Source: Hyphomicrobiales bacterium (GTDB lineage: Bacteria > Pseudomonadota > Alphaproteobacteria > Rhizobiales > Rhizobiaceae). Taken from it: a stretch of 64,000 nt of DNA. The notes beneath the pieces were generated by a model. That model did not search any database and had not been told where the DNA came from. It worked only from the letters and a program-made list of their open reading frames with translations. Shown piece by piece: positions 8,415 through 17,415 of this stretch (positions are counted from its first letter, which is position 1; every line of letters starts with the position of its first letter). The stretch covers positions 248,001-312,000 of the forward strand of contig UBMI01000002.1 in NCBI GenBank assembly GCA_900466475.1, written 5' to 3'. Both the position numbers and the translations under genes were made by a program.

Positions 8415-11400
8415 CTAAGCTTTCGCCAGCCGGACGATCTCGTCCAGTACCAGCTTGCGCGATTCCGGCGGCGTCAGATTGTGGTCTGCATCCTGCAGCA
8501 TCACCAGACGCACGTTCGGATGCCGGGCGAACTTGTGGCCACGCGGACCGAAGTGGAAATACATGTGGTCGAGACCGACATCGCCTTCGCTGTAGATCAG
8601 CGTCAGCGGCACCTTGCGTTTGCCAAGCGCCGCAAAGGACTGACGCACCTGGCGTGCGATATGACGACGGCCCGGAATGAGTTCCACGAGCGGCGCGATG
8701 CGCGGCGAAAGCCGGCGGCCGACCGCGATAAAGATATTCTGCAGAGCCGCGAAGACATCGACCTCACCACGGAACAGCCGCCTGACCGTGTCGAGCCGCA
8801 TCATCCGCTGGCCGTAATCATCGACGCTGCGAGGAACCGAGACGACATGCTCGCGCCGCACCGGCATTTCCGGATCCCAGTAGTAAACGAAGGGATTGAT
8901 GGAAACGATCGCCTTCAGGCGCTCGTCCTCGATACCCGCGCGAAATGCCACATAACCGCCGCTGCAGCGACCCGCGACCATGATCGGGCCGGCGACGAAG
9001 CTTTCCAGCAAATCGATGGAGGCCAGTGCATCGTCCGTCTGTGTCGCTGAATAGAGAACCTGTTCCGGGGCATCCGGACGCGGAACGCTATCGCCGACAT
9101 TGGCAGAATCGAAGCGCAACGAAACGACGCCCTGGCGAGCGAGCTCGCGCGCCATATCGACAGTCGTCCGCCCCCAGCCGGCATGGCGGTCATAGGCCGT
9201 CGACATGAAGAGCACGGCGTTACCCTTGATCTCGCCCTGCGGCCGGCTGACGACGCCGATCAGATGCTGGAAGGCGCCGAAACGAACCGGAATCTCCTCA
9301 AAACCGTCACCTGCGAGCGGCCGGTTTTCGACCTCCTGCGATGAGTGACCGACGGATGGGGCGGGCGCGGTTGTCTCGACAAGCCATTCGGCAAGCAGTT
9401 CGATGACTGCCATCGGCGTCTTGGCAAACAGCGGGTTCGTGACCAGTTCGTCATAACCGTCGAAAACGCGCTGCTCGACATTGCCGCCGAGTGCCTTCAG
9501 GGCGTCAGCGAAACTCGTGTCATCAACCCGAGCCGGGCGTTCGAGGATAAGGTAATTCGGCGCCGCAAGCTCCTGCGGCGAACCGATATTGAGTTTGCCG
9601 ATTTCTGCAGCAATCGTGTCCGGCAGGGTCAGGCCGGCGATCTGAACCTGGGCGCTTTGCGCATGCTCCTTGCCGAGACCGAGGTCGGCATGGATGATCC
9701 TCGACCACATGTTGATTTCGCGCAGATGCCCCCTGCCGCTGAGGACAGGCGCAAGCAGCACGATACTGTCGACGCCCTCGATCGTGTGGCCGGTCAGATG
9801 AGCAAGCGTGCCGCCGAGACCCTGGCCGACAAGAATGATCTGCGAGCAACCGCTGAGCGTCTTCAATTTTGAAGCTGCCGCGCGGATGGAATTCTTCCAG
9901 ATTTCCAGACTGGGTGCCTGATCGCCGAAATCGAGCGCGTCACCCGTCCCGGTATAGTCAAAACGCAGGCTCGGCACGCCAATGTCAGAGAAATGCTCCG
10001 CCGCGACTCGATAGAATTTCCGCGTGCACATTTCTTCGAAGCCCCAGGGGCTCACGAAAAGAACGGCAGCCGAGCGTTTTTCAACATCAGCCTTTTCCGG
10101 CATGAAGAGACCGATCGTCCCGTCGAACACGACAGGAAGGGCAGCGGCACGGCCGGCACCTTCGGCCGGCTCGCGCGAGAACTCTTCGTTATCGGGCTTC
10201 TTCTCCCCACGTTCGGGGGTCGGCGTAGAGATGAAATTGACGACACGCCTTGCTGGTCCCTGCAGGAGAGCCGGTATCTTGTCGAGGATCGAGCGCAGCA
10301 CCTGGATATCTTCGACCGGAATGGCACGGAGGACTTTCAACGCAGCGAAGTAAGCACACGCGCCGGCGATCATCGCAGCGACAAGACCGATCGGACCCTG
10401 GATGAGCTCAAGCGCGGTGATGGCGCCGCAAGCACAAAATACCGCCGCAAGCGCAATCTTCGCAAGGCTGAGATAAAGACCCGAAAGCTGAGTTCCGAAG
10501 CCCGTTTGTCTGACCATCATTACCGACATCGCAACAAATACGGCGATGCGCACAAGTGCGGCACCCTCGGCGGCCAGCCTAGGTACGATGAGTAAACAAC
10601 CCACTACCATAAGAAGGCCACCTATCACACTGATTTTCAACCGTACATTGGCCTTGTCGATTGAAAGCAGGTATAGGCTGAGAACCTGCATGAGCGTGTA
10701 GGCTGGCGCGACGAGCGCAAGCAGCGCAACAACTCCGCCGCTTCGGTCGAAGGCTTCGCCGAAGACCACGTGCACCAGTTCGCTGGAGATTGCGGCGAGC
10801 CCGAGGCTCATGGGCAGCACGATATAGGCCATGCTGCGGATGACGGCTGCAAAGGCCTCGACCGGAAACTTCGAGTCGGCGCTGGTATGCCGCCGTTCCG
10901 AATAATAGGGCAGCAGGCTGCCGCTCATCTGGATCGGAAGCTGCAATGCTATATTGGCGATCGACAGACCAGCCGCATAGAAGCCGACCATTTCCACAGA
11001 CCAGAACTGCTGCAGGAAAAGCAGTTCGATACGATTGAGGAAGATCGAGTCGATGATGAATTGCATCGACAGGATAACGGAAGACGAGGCCAGATATTTA
11101 AGCGATACGCCGCAGCGATCGCGCCGGGCAAAAAGAATGGGCAAAGTAGCAACGAAAAGCACCAACTGGCCGAGCGCGTAGCCGACGAGCACGCCCTCCA
11201 CCCCGTAGAAGACGGCACCGACCGCCACGCCCGCAAGCTGGAAAACCGAGACGATCAGCGTAAGCTGGAAGAACGTGCCGAGCCGTTTTTCACCGATCAG
11301 GTAGAATTTGACGAAAGAGCCGATCGCCTGGATGAAGAAGAGCATACCTGTCACCAGCGCCACAGACGGCGCGGTGTCGGCCCAGTGCATTTCCTCCGAT

Positions 11401-11726
11401 GTCAGGAAGAACAGGGCGTAGAGCCCCAGCAGCACCAACGTGGAACAGACCATGAAGGCGACCAGGATCGAGGCGAACCCCTTGCGTTGCTCGAAACTGT
11501 AGCCCTGTGCCGAAAGCTGCGGCAGCGTCTTCAGCAGCGTGATGCTGGAGCCGAGTTCGGCAATCGAGGCACCCGTGACGACGAGCCAGAGCGAAAAGGC
11601 AACGATGCCGTTCGCCTCCGGACCGAGCAGACGCGCGGTTATGATCGAGGAAACGAACCCCGTTACCAGAAGCAGCATGCCCGCCGCCGCATTCATCACC
11701 GAATTTGCAATAATGCCCTTCGACAT
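8415..11726 (-). CDS. Polysaccharide flippase fused to two alpha/beta-hydrolase domains
   Basis: This is a 1,103-residue three-part protein. Residues about 1-490 form an MOP/Wzx-type flippase with some 12-14 membrane segments (start MSKGIIANSV, then repeated helices), which would move lipid-linked saccharides across the inner membrane. A charged linker (about 495-520) leads to two tandem alpha/beta-hydrolase domains resembling exosortase-system-associated hydrolases. In the first (about 520-775) the nucleophile elbow reads GQGLGG near residue 635, so glycine replaces the nucleophile and the domain looks inactive. In the second (about 800-1100) it reads GRCSGG, placing Cys near residue 921 at the nucleophile, with a later DADHNLTP that can supply His. 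The ATG at 11726 is preferred over an upstream TTG. It is the last gene of the carrier-protein/glycan operon. The fusion is continuous, with no frameshift. Confidence 0.85.
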   Translation of the reverse strand: MSKGIIANSVMNAAAGMLLLVTGFVSSIITARLLGPEANGIVAFSLWLVVTGASIAELGSSITLLKTLPQLSAQGYSFEQRKGFASILVAFMVCSTLVLLGLYALFFLTSEEMHWADTAPSVALVTGMLFFIQAIGSFVKFYLIGEKRLGTFFQLTLIVSVFQLAGVAVGAVFYGVEGVLVGYALGQLVLFVATLPILFARRDRCGVSLKYLASSSVILSMQFIIDSIFLNRIELLFLQQFWSVEMVGFYAAGLSIANIALQLPIQMSGSLLPYYSERRHTSADSKFPVEAFAAVIRSMAYIVLPMSLGLAAISSELVHVVFGEAFDRSGGVVALLALVAPAYTLMQVLSLYLLSIDKANVRLKISVIGGLLMVVGCLLIVPRLAAEGAALVRIAVFVAMSVMMVRQTGFGTQLSGLYLSLAKIALAAVFCACGAITALELIQGPIGLVAAMIAGACAYFAALKVLRAIPVEDIQVLRSILDKIPALLQGPARRVVNFISTPTPERGEKKPDNEEFSREPAEGAGRAAALPVVFDGTIGLFMPEKADVEKRSAAVLFVSPWGFEEMCTRKFYRVAAEHFSDIGVPSLRFDYTGTGDALDFGDQAPSLEIWKNSIRAAASKLKTLSGCSQIILVGQGLGGTLAHLTGHTIEGVDSIVLLAPVLSGRGHLREINMWSRIIHADLGLGKEHAQSAQVQIAGLTLPDTIAAEIGKLNIGSPQELAAPNYLILERPARVDDTSFADALKALGGNVEQRVFDGYDELVTNPLFAKTPMAVIELLAEWLVETTAPAPSVGHSSQEVENRPLAGDGFEEIPVRFGAFQHLIGVVSRPQGEIKGNAVLFMSTAYDRHAGWGRTTVDMARELARQGVVSLRFDSANVGDSVPRPDAPEQVLYSATQTDDALASIDLLESFVAGPIMVAGRCSGGYVAFRAGIEDERLKAIVSINPFVYYWDPEMPVRREHVVSVPRSVDDYGQRMMRLDTVRRLFRGEVDVFAALQNIFIAVGRRLSPRIAPLVELIPGRRHIARQVRQSFAALGKRKVPLTLIYSEGDVGLDHMYFHFGPRGHKFARHPNVRLVMLQDADHNLTPPESRKLVLDEIVRLAKA

Positions 11727-11815
11727 CCGTCCATCCGCCAGAAGCCGCACCGCGGCCGAAAACAAGTCATCACTAAATTGGAAATGTTAAAATAAAGGGG
11801 AGTAAAGCGCTCAGC

Positions 11816-13024
11816 TTAGCTCGCCTGCATCGCAGAAAGCCGTGAAAGCGCCTTGTCGTAACTATGCTCGGCGAGGTGGCGCACCAGGTAGGTCCGCGCG
11901 GCCTCTGCTTTCTGCTTCGCAGCCTCGGGATTGGAATAGATGCTCTTCAAATGCGCCGCCGCGGTCGCGGGTGAAGGATCGGCCCAGACGGCATTCGTGA
12001 GATCGGCAAATTCCGGATGGCTGTCGACGACGGGAATAAGCGACGGCTCGACCAGCCATATATTCTCGGGATCGCAGAAATCAGCCGTGCCTGACCAAGC
12101 GGTCGAGATGACGGGCGTGCGATGCATGATCGCTTCAGCCACCGTCAGGCCGAAACCCTCCGAACGATGCAGCGAAAGATAGGCATTGGAATCGCGAATG
12201 ATGCCGTTGATCTCCGAACTCGCCAGATTGTCAGTAACGATCCTGATGTTGCGGTCGCCTTCCACGGATTGCATGAGCGCGCGAAGTACCTCGTCCCGGA
12301 CCGGATTGCCACTCGCCTTCATCAGCAGGAAGGCATGGGGGCATTCGGCGCTGAAGAGCCTGAAGGCCTCGATCGCCGCCTGCGGGTTCTTGCGGTTGAT
12401 CGAGGAACCGGCGCTGAAGACGAAAGAGACGAGGAAAGCATCCGCGGCAATCCCGAACTTCTGCCTGATGCCGTCAGCAGCCGGCCGCTCCGTCACCGGG
12501 TGCGGCACGACAATGACAGGTGCAGCCGTATGTGGCGCGATTGCCCGCCTGGTGAATTCCGAGGGAACGAAGACAGCGTTCATATAGTGCATGGCATTGC
12601 GCCATTCCGCCGGCACCACTTCCAGCTCCCAGGCCCAATAGCCGATATTGAAGGCACGGGTGAAATTGCCGAGACCTTTCTTCAGGATCGCGCGCGGCAG
12701 CATGGGCGGATTGAGATGCCATATACGACTTCCGGACTGCCCGCCGGAGATTTGCTCGGACGTCCATTCGACCAGCTTGCCTTCGTCCGGATGTGTGCTG
12801 ACATCCGCAAGCATGATCTCACGGCCTGCCTGGGAGAGCGCGGCAGCGCAAAGCCGTGCGGATTCGCCCACACCTGCCGCCATCGACAGATAACCGACGA
12901 TCTCGACCGGTCGGCGCGGATTGAAGGCAAGCCGCGATTTGACAATCAGCCGCTGCAACAGATGCCCGCGCACGCTTCGATAGACGCCTCGCAAAGCCTC
13001 TTCCGCCTGCACCCTGATCGTCAT
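11816..13024 (-). CDS. Glycosyltransferase (GT4-like)
   Basis: This 402-residue glycosyltransferase has an N-terminal lobe with VEIVGYLSMAAGVGESARL, a central segment FNIGYWAWELEVVPAEW seen in several GT4 subgroups, and the nucleotide-sugar lobe with HRSEGFGLTVAEAIMHRTPV (E-x7-E). AGGGAG six bases before the ATG at 13024 fixes the start. It begins 16 bp after the glycosidase-like gene, inside the operon, and precedes the flippase gene. It should add a sugar to the saccharide handled by this cluster. Sugar donor unknown. Confidence 0.85.
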   Translation of the reverse strand: MTIRVQAEEALRGVYRSVRGHLLQRLIVKSRLAFNPRRPVEIVGYLSMAAGVGESARLCAAALSQAGREIMLADVSTHPDEGKLVEWTSEQISGGQSGSRIWHLNPPMLPRAILKKGLGNFTRAFNIGYWAWELEVVPAEWRNAMHYMNAVFVPSEFTRRAIAPHTAAPVIVVPHPVTERPAADGIRQKFGIAADAFLVSFVFSAGSSINRKNPQAAIEAFRLFSAECPHAFLLMKASGNPVRDEVLRALMQSVEGDRNIRIVTDNLASSEINGIIRDSNAYLSLHRSEGFGLTVAEAIMHRTPVISTAWSGTADFCDPENIWLVEPSLIPVVDSHPEFADLTNAVWADPSPATAAAHLKSIYSNPEAAKQKAEAARTYLVRHLAEHSYDKALSRLSAMQAS

Positions 13025-13040
13025 GACCGCTCCCTGGTCC

Positions 13041-15515
13041 TTAAAGCGCGAAACGGCGCAAGGCGCCGACGCTCCTGATTTCGCCTGCCGGCAATGCATC
13101 GCGATCAATGCCCGCAGCGGCGATGAGCTTCACTCGCTTGGCAGGGCCTGGTGCCAGATGGAACCAGTCCTCTTCGGCCCGGTAGCCTTCGACGTCGATA
13201 TGTAGCGACTGGGCAAGCCTGTCGGTCGCAAGCGTGATAAACCAATCATCGTCCTCACGCAGGAAGGACGCCTCGATCGTCGGGTCGTGGAAGGCTTTCG
13301 CCCGGCCACGCGGGAAATGAAAAGCCTGCGCCAGCAGCGCGCCGTCCATCGCCGAGCGCAGCCACGCCACGCTAACGTCATGCGATGGCGCACCGAAACG
13401 AAAGGCATAAGTGGCATCGAAGAAGCCGCCGAAGAGATCGGTGCAGGCAATCCGCTCCACGCTTCTTGGATCGAGATTGAAGGCCTTGCTACCGCTCGCG
13501 ACCTGCTGGCGCCCCTCACGGAGGCAGGCGACATCGAGTTCGAGAGCCACCACCTTGTCGGTTTCATTGATGACATGGACATAGAGGCCATTCGTCCCCT
13601 CGTCCGTAAAGACTGCCTGCGCAGGACGGAAGGCCCGGCGCATCGCATGCCAGACAGGTTTGGGCTCGCCAGTGGAATCGATCACGCCCCAGCCGGGACC
13701 CGGCAACAGATCCTGCAGGGTCCAGACAAGCGCGCCGTTGCAGGTCGATCCCTTGCGCCGCCATTCGGCAAAGGTTTCCTCCAGAACCTCACCTGTGACG
13801 GCGCGCGACAGGTCGAGATAACGTTCGGGATCTTCACGGCGAAGCTTGGCGGGGTCGACGTCATAGAGAAGCCCGAGATAGAAATCCCTGACATCCTCGA
13901 AATCCCAGGAAGCGCCGCGGTCGCGCGGCACCCGCTCTTTCCAGAGCGGAGTGTGAACTGAGGGCACGTCGAGATGCCGTTGCAAGGTCTTCTGCTGCGG
14001 CACATGCGCGAAGGCGAGGCTTTCCGCCGCAAACCGCACCTCCGCGCGGCGCGCATCCTCAAGCGGCCGCATATAGGCGCCGACGCCGTAATAATGGGAG
14101 ACGCCCGCATTGGGCGAAAAGGGCATCGCTCCGCCATAAGGCGAATTCGGCACGTAAGGGACGTCAGGCCGCATGCGCTGGCAGATCGCCGGGATGATCT
14201 CGTCGGTAATCGGCCCGCTCCAGAAATCCGAGGGCAGGCCGAACATCGCCGCCTGCTGGTGGATTTCGCTGCCGCCGCAGAGCACGGCGAGCGACGGCGA
14301 AAGCTGTACGCCGTGCAGGAATTCCTCCACCTCGGCATGCACATGGCCGATAAAGGCCTTGTCGTTCTTCGGATAGTCGAAATTGGCGAACATGAAGTCC
14401 TGCCAGACCATCAGCCCAAGTTCGTCGCAGAGCGCGAAGAATTCCGGCGTCTCATACGCCATGGTCCCGCCGATGCGGATCATGTTCATGCCGGCTTCGG
14501 CAGCAAGCCGCAGAAAGGGCTCATAATCGGCGCGCTCGCCCGGCAGCCGCGCTATGTCGGCTGTCGTCCAGACCGCGCCACGGCAGAAGATCCGTTCGCC
14601 GTTGACGCAAAGCGCGAAATCACTGCCGTCAGCGCCGTGGTCGACCTCGACACGCCGAAATCCCGTCTTGCCAAGCGAATGTTCCTCGCCGTCAAGAACC
14701 AGCGTCACATCGTAGAGATGCGATGCGCCATGCGTATGTGGCCACCAGGCCTCGACCTCGGGCAGCTTGAGGATTGCCGAATAATGCCTGTCGCCAATCT
14801 TCTCGAAACCCTGCTCGATACCGGCGCAGCGCAGCAGCATCACAGGCTCGTCGCCATCGGCATGAAGAGAAACGCTGAGCCGTCCTGTTCCGTTTTCCTC
14901 CAGAACGGCACGCACCGTGACATTGTCGACAGAGGCAACGCTTCGGCGCACGAGCGAGATCAGCCGCCATGGCCCGACCGCATGGATCTCCGGGCACCAG
15001 CCGGGCATATGCCCGAGCAGCGTCGTGCGGATGTTCTTCAGCCCTTGCGGCGTGATCATCTGCGGGCGCCAGCGGGCTCGCGGTCCGGGTTCGCCAAGGC
15101 GCGGGGCGAGCGCCCGGAAGCAGAGCGCCAGTTCATCACCGCCTGCGAGCGTCACCGGTATTTCATGGGCGGTGAACATGCTCTCGGAGAAAAGGATCTC
15201 AACGCCGTTCAGAAAAACATGGCAGATCGTCGCCAGCCCCTGAAAACGCAGGAGCGCCTCGCCCGGCTCCGCATCGAAGAGGCGGGTCAGATACCAGGCA
15301 TCCCTGGTGTTGAGCGCCTGAGGATTTTCCCGATCGAAAAGCCCGGCTCTTTCCAGCGCAGCTGCGACAGTGCCCGGAACGGGTGCTGGAATGAACTGCG
15401 CCGACAGATGAATATCGTGCGGCGTCGCACAAGCATCAGGCTCGGTCAGGACCAGATTCCAGCCTTCGGTAAGAAGGCTTTCCTCAGCCCCTATGCTTGC
15501 CAACCGCCCCCGCAT
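13041..15515 (-). CDS. Glycoside hydrolase family 2 protein, beta-mannosidase-like
   Basis: This 824-residue protein has the layout of GH2 beta-mannosidases: an N-terminal jelly-roll sugar-binding domain (GTVAAALERAGLFD, DAWYLTRLF), Ig-like domains, a TIM barrel and a C-terminal beta domain. In the barrel, GLMVWQDFMFANFDYP is typical of the family. The acid/base glutamate lies in LCGGSEIHQQ, where most members have GNNE. The likely nucleophile is the Glu in RFAAESLAFAHVP, matching the SEFG region. No signal peptide is visible, so it probably acts in the cytoplasm. GGAG precedes the ATG at 15515. It lies in the operon between DUF1839 and a glycosyltransferase, with gaps of 16 bp each side. It may trim or transfer sugars of the product. 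Substrate is unknown. Confidence 0.82.
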   Translation of the reverse strand: MRGRLASIGAEESLLTEGWNLVLTEPDACATPHDIHLSAQFIPAPVPGTVAAALERAGLFDRENPQALNTRDAWYLTRLFDAEPGEALLRFQGLATICHVFLNGVEILFSESMFTAHEIPVTLAGGDELALCFRALAPRLGEPGPRARWRPQMITPQGLKNIRTTLLGHMPGWCPEIHAVGPWRLISLVRRSVASVDNVTVRAVLEENGTGRLSVSLHADGDEPVMLLRCAGIEQGFEKIGDRHYSAILKLPEVEAWWPHTHGASHLYDVTLVLDGEEHSLGKTGFRRVEVDHGADGSDFALCVNGERIFCRGAVWTTADIARLPGERADYEPFLRLAAEAGMNMIRIGGTMAYETPEFFALCDELGLMVWQDFMFANFDYPKNDKAFIGHVHAEVEEFLHGVQLSPSLAVLCGGSEIHQQAAMFGLPSDFWSGPITDEIIPAICQRMRPDVPYVPNSPYGGAMPFSPNAGVSHYYGVGAYMRPLEDARRAEVRFAAESLAFAHVPQQKTLQRHLDVPSVHTPLWKERVPRDRGASWDFEDVRDFYLGLLYDVDPAKLRREDPERYLDLSRAVTGEVLEETFAEWRRKGSTCNGALVWTLQDLLPGPGWGVIDSTGEPKPVWHAMRRAFRPAQAVFTDEGTNGLYVHVINETDKVVALELDVACLREGRQQVASGSKAFNLDPRSVERIACTDLFGGFFDATYAFRFGAPSHDVSVAWLRSAMDGALLAQAFHFPRGRAKAFHDPTIEASFLREDDDWFITLATDRLAQSLHIDVEGYRAEEDWFHLAPGPAKRVKLIAAAGIDRDALPAGEIRSVGALRRFAL

Positions 15516-15531
15516 GGTCAGATCTCCGGCT

Positions 15532-16494
15532 TCAGGCCCGCTCCGCGAGCGATGCCATCATCGAATCCCATGCATTGGCAGCCGGATCAAGGGCCGCTTT
15601 CAACGGCTCGAACTTGCGGCGGGTGACAGCACGCGCCAGCTGGAACTGAACAGACTTCGCCACCTCCGAGATGCCGCGTGCTTCCTCGATCGCGACCCCG
15701 AACTCGCCGGCCGAAAGCCAGGCCAGATGATCGGCCGCTAATTCGAAATTCGCCCCCACCTGTCTGAGCGTGTTGAAGGCATATTTGTGGAAGAAGCCGA
15801 AGGACCGATCAGCCACCGCTTCAACCTGCAGCGGGAAGACTTCTGCAAAGGCGCGGATTGGATTGGCACCCGGGCGGCGGGCGAAATGGAAGTGAAGGAG
15901 TCGGCGAGAAACCTCACGCAGATGCGTTTCACCTACTGGCTGCTCCGGAAACTTGGCGAATTCCGTATAGGGCAGGAATGGCGCATCCTCAGCTGTCAGA
16001 TGCGACTGGAACAACCCGTCGAAATCTTCGCCCTCGATACGGAAATAACCGGCATTGTGGAAATAGTCGACGCGCTTGCCGGCAAAGTCCAGCCGGTTGA
16101 TCGCAACCGTGGTCTTGCCGTGCTCCTGTCGGTAGGCGGTGCCCCGCGTATCCGGCATATAGAAGGAATCCATCTCGATCAGGCAGAGCCGCCCGCGGGC
16201 GATCTGCACTTCGGCATGCCGTTCCACGCGGTCGTAGATCGCAAGTTCGGTGGTGCGGATGCCATAGAGCGCTTCGAGATCCTCCAGCGGTACCTTGAAG
16301 AAGGTGAACTGGTCGCCCTCGAAATCCTGCGTCAGCGTAAAGCCGAGCATCGCTTCGGGTGCGACGCCGAAAGTCGAGAGCACCTCGATCCAGAGATCGA
16401 TATAACAATTGGTCTCCGGCCACATGCGCTCGCCGGAATGCAGCGCATGCGGCTTGTAGGTATCGGGATCGATACCCGCAAAAACAGAGGTCAT
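15532..16494 (-). CDS. DUF1839 family protein
   Basis: This 320-residue protein matches the DUF1839 family, which is regularly found beside amino acid:[carrier protein] ligases in rhizobia and relatives. The start MTSVFAGIDPDTYKPHALH at 16494 is only 8 bp after the stop of the ligase gene, implying coupled translation; a longer upstream frame is antisense-like and arginine-rich and was rejected. Visible conserved features are WPETNCYIDLWIEVL, FEGDQFTFFK, EMDSFYMPDTRGTAYR and YFHNAGYF. There is no signal peptide or membrane segment. Context suggests it is the transferase that moves the amino acid from the carrier protein to its acceptor, but this is inference only. Confidence 0.82.
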   Translation of the reverse strand: MTSVFAGIDPDTYKPHALHSGERMWPETNCYIDLWIEVLSTFGVAPEAMLGFTLTQDFEGDQFTFFKVPLEDLEALYGIRTTELAIYDRVERHAEVQIARGRLCLIEMDSFYMPDTRGTAYRQEHGKTTVAINRLDFAGKRVDYFHNAGYFRIEGEDFDGLFQSHLTAEDAPFLPYTEFAKFPEQPVGETHLREVSRRLLHFHFARRPGANPIRAFAEVFPLQVEAVADRSFGFFHKYAFNTLRQVGANFELAADHLAWLSAGEFGVAIEEARGISEVAKSVQFQLARAVTRRKFEPLKAALDPAANAWDSMMASLAERA

Positions 16495-16502
16495 GGAACC
16501 GC

Positions 16503-17411
16503 TCAGCCCCACAGGACTTTCCGTACGCTGGCCGGCCATTCCTTGACGTCGAGGCCGTGGTGATGGAAGAGCGCGAGCGCGATGCGCTCGAGGCCGAAGC
16601 CGACGCAAGCCGTGTGAGCCACGCTGCCATCTTCGAGGTTCAGGCCCCATTTCATACCGAAAGAGTCCTGATGGTAGTTGAAGCTCATGCACGCGGTCGG
16701 GTTTGCCGACGAGGTGATCGGGATCAGCAGCTCGAACTTCAAGTTCTGGTCGCGCTGGTTGTTGACCATCATCTTGCCGGCGCGGCCGAAGAACGGGTCG
16801 TTGGCAACATCGATCGTCACATCGAGGCCGACCTGCTTCATCATTTCGACGCCGCGGTCCATCCAGCTCTGACGGAAATCGGTGACATGCTGCTCTGTGC
16901 CCATGCAGACATATTCGCGCATGCGGAAAAGCTGCTGGCGGGCCGGATCCTTCGAGGGTTCATGGCGGAAGCAGTAGGACTGGAGATCGAAGAGGCCGCC
17001 CTTGGCCGGCAGGTTGCCGCGCTTGGCAACTGTCGGATAAAGCGGATAGCAGGCGGCCGGCGTCAGAACGATATCGGTTGCCTTCTGATCCTTGGTCCAG
17101 TCCTCGCCGACTTCCATGCATTGCAGCAGGCTCATATGGTCGAGTTCGCTGCCGCAGAAGCTGTGCACCGTGCCGGCAAGCTGCGGGAAGCTCTTCATGT
17201 AGCCGCTCTTTTCGAAGAGCGCACGGTTCATGCCGGGCGGGAAACGCATCGCTTCGGCGCCATCGGCGCCACCGAACCTGTCGATCAGCCGTTCAAAAGC
17301 GGCGATGACGTCTTCGAACTGGCCGCTGCGGCCATAAAGACCGTCAACGCCGGTATCGATCAGCAGGCCGGACTCGAAGAGCCGGTCCAGAAACGAAGTC
17401 TGCATATCCAT
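16503..17411 (-). CDS. Amino acid:[carrier protein] ligase, class II synthetase paralog
   Basis: This 302-residue protein is a shortened relative of atypical (zinc-dependent) seryl-tRNA synthetases. It lacks the tRNA-binding arm and loads an amino acid onto the phosphopantetheine of a carrier protein instead of tRNA. Motif 2 is [20 protein letters not shown] and motif 3 is [12 protein letters not shown]. The three expected zinc ligands are Cys121, Glu166 and Cys269, spaced exactly as in the characterised Bradyrhizobium enzyme. Proteins of this type studied from Bradyrhizobium and Agrobacterium activate glycine or alanine. The ATG at 17411 lies 4 bp after the stop of the dehydrogenase gene with GGGG just upstream, so translation is coupled. 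The carrier protein gene is two genes upstream. The amino acid used here cannot be read from the sequence. Confidence 0.92.
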   Translation of the reverse strand: MDMQTSFLDRLFESGLLIDTGVDGLYGRSGQFEDVIAAFERLIDRFGGADGAEAMRFPPGMNRALFEKSGYMKSFPQLAGTVHSFCGSELDHMSLLQCMEVGEDWTKDQKATDIVLTPAACYPLYPTVAKRGNLPAKGGLFDLQSYCFRHEPSKDPARQQLFRMREYVCMGTEQHVTDFRQSWMDRGVEMMKQVGLDVTIDVANDPFFGRAGKMMVNNQRDQNLKFELLIPITSSANPTACMSFNYHQDSFGMKWGLNLEDGSVAHTACVGFGLERIALALFHHHGLDVKEWPASVRKVLWG

Positions 17412-17415
17412 GACT

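Noticed and set aside
8481..9872. Several plus-strand frames opposite the flippase-hydrolase gene
   Set aside because: All lie antisense to the fusion gene, with no ribosome binding sites or recognisable motifs.
13974..15626. Plus-strand open frame of 550 codons opposite the GH2-like gene
   Set aside because: Antisense shadow of a well-supported gene; Arg/His/Gln-rich composition and no domain.
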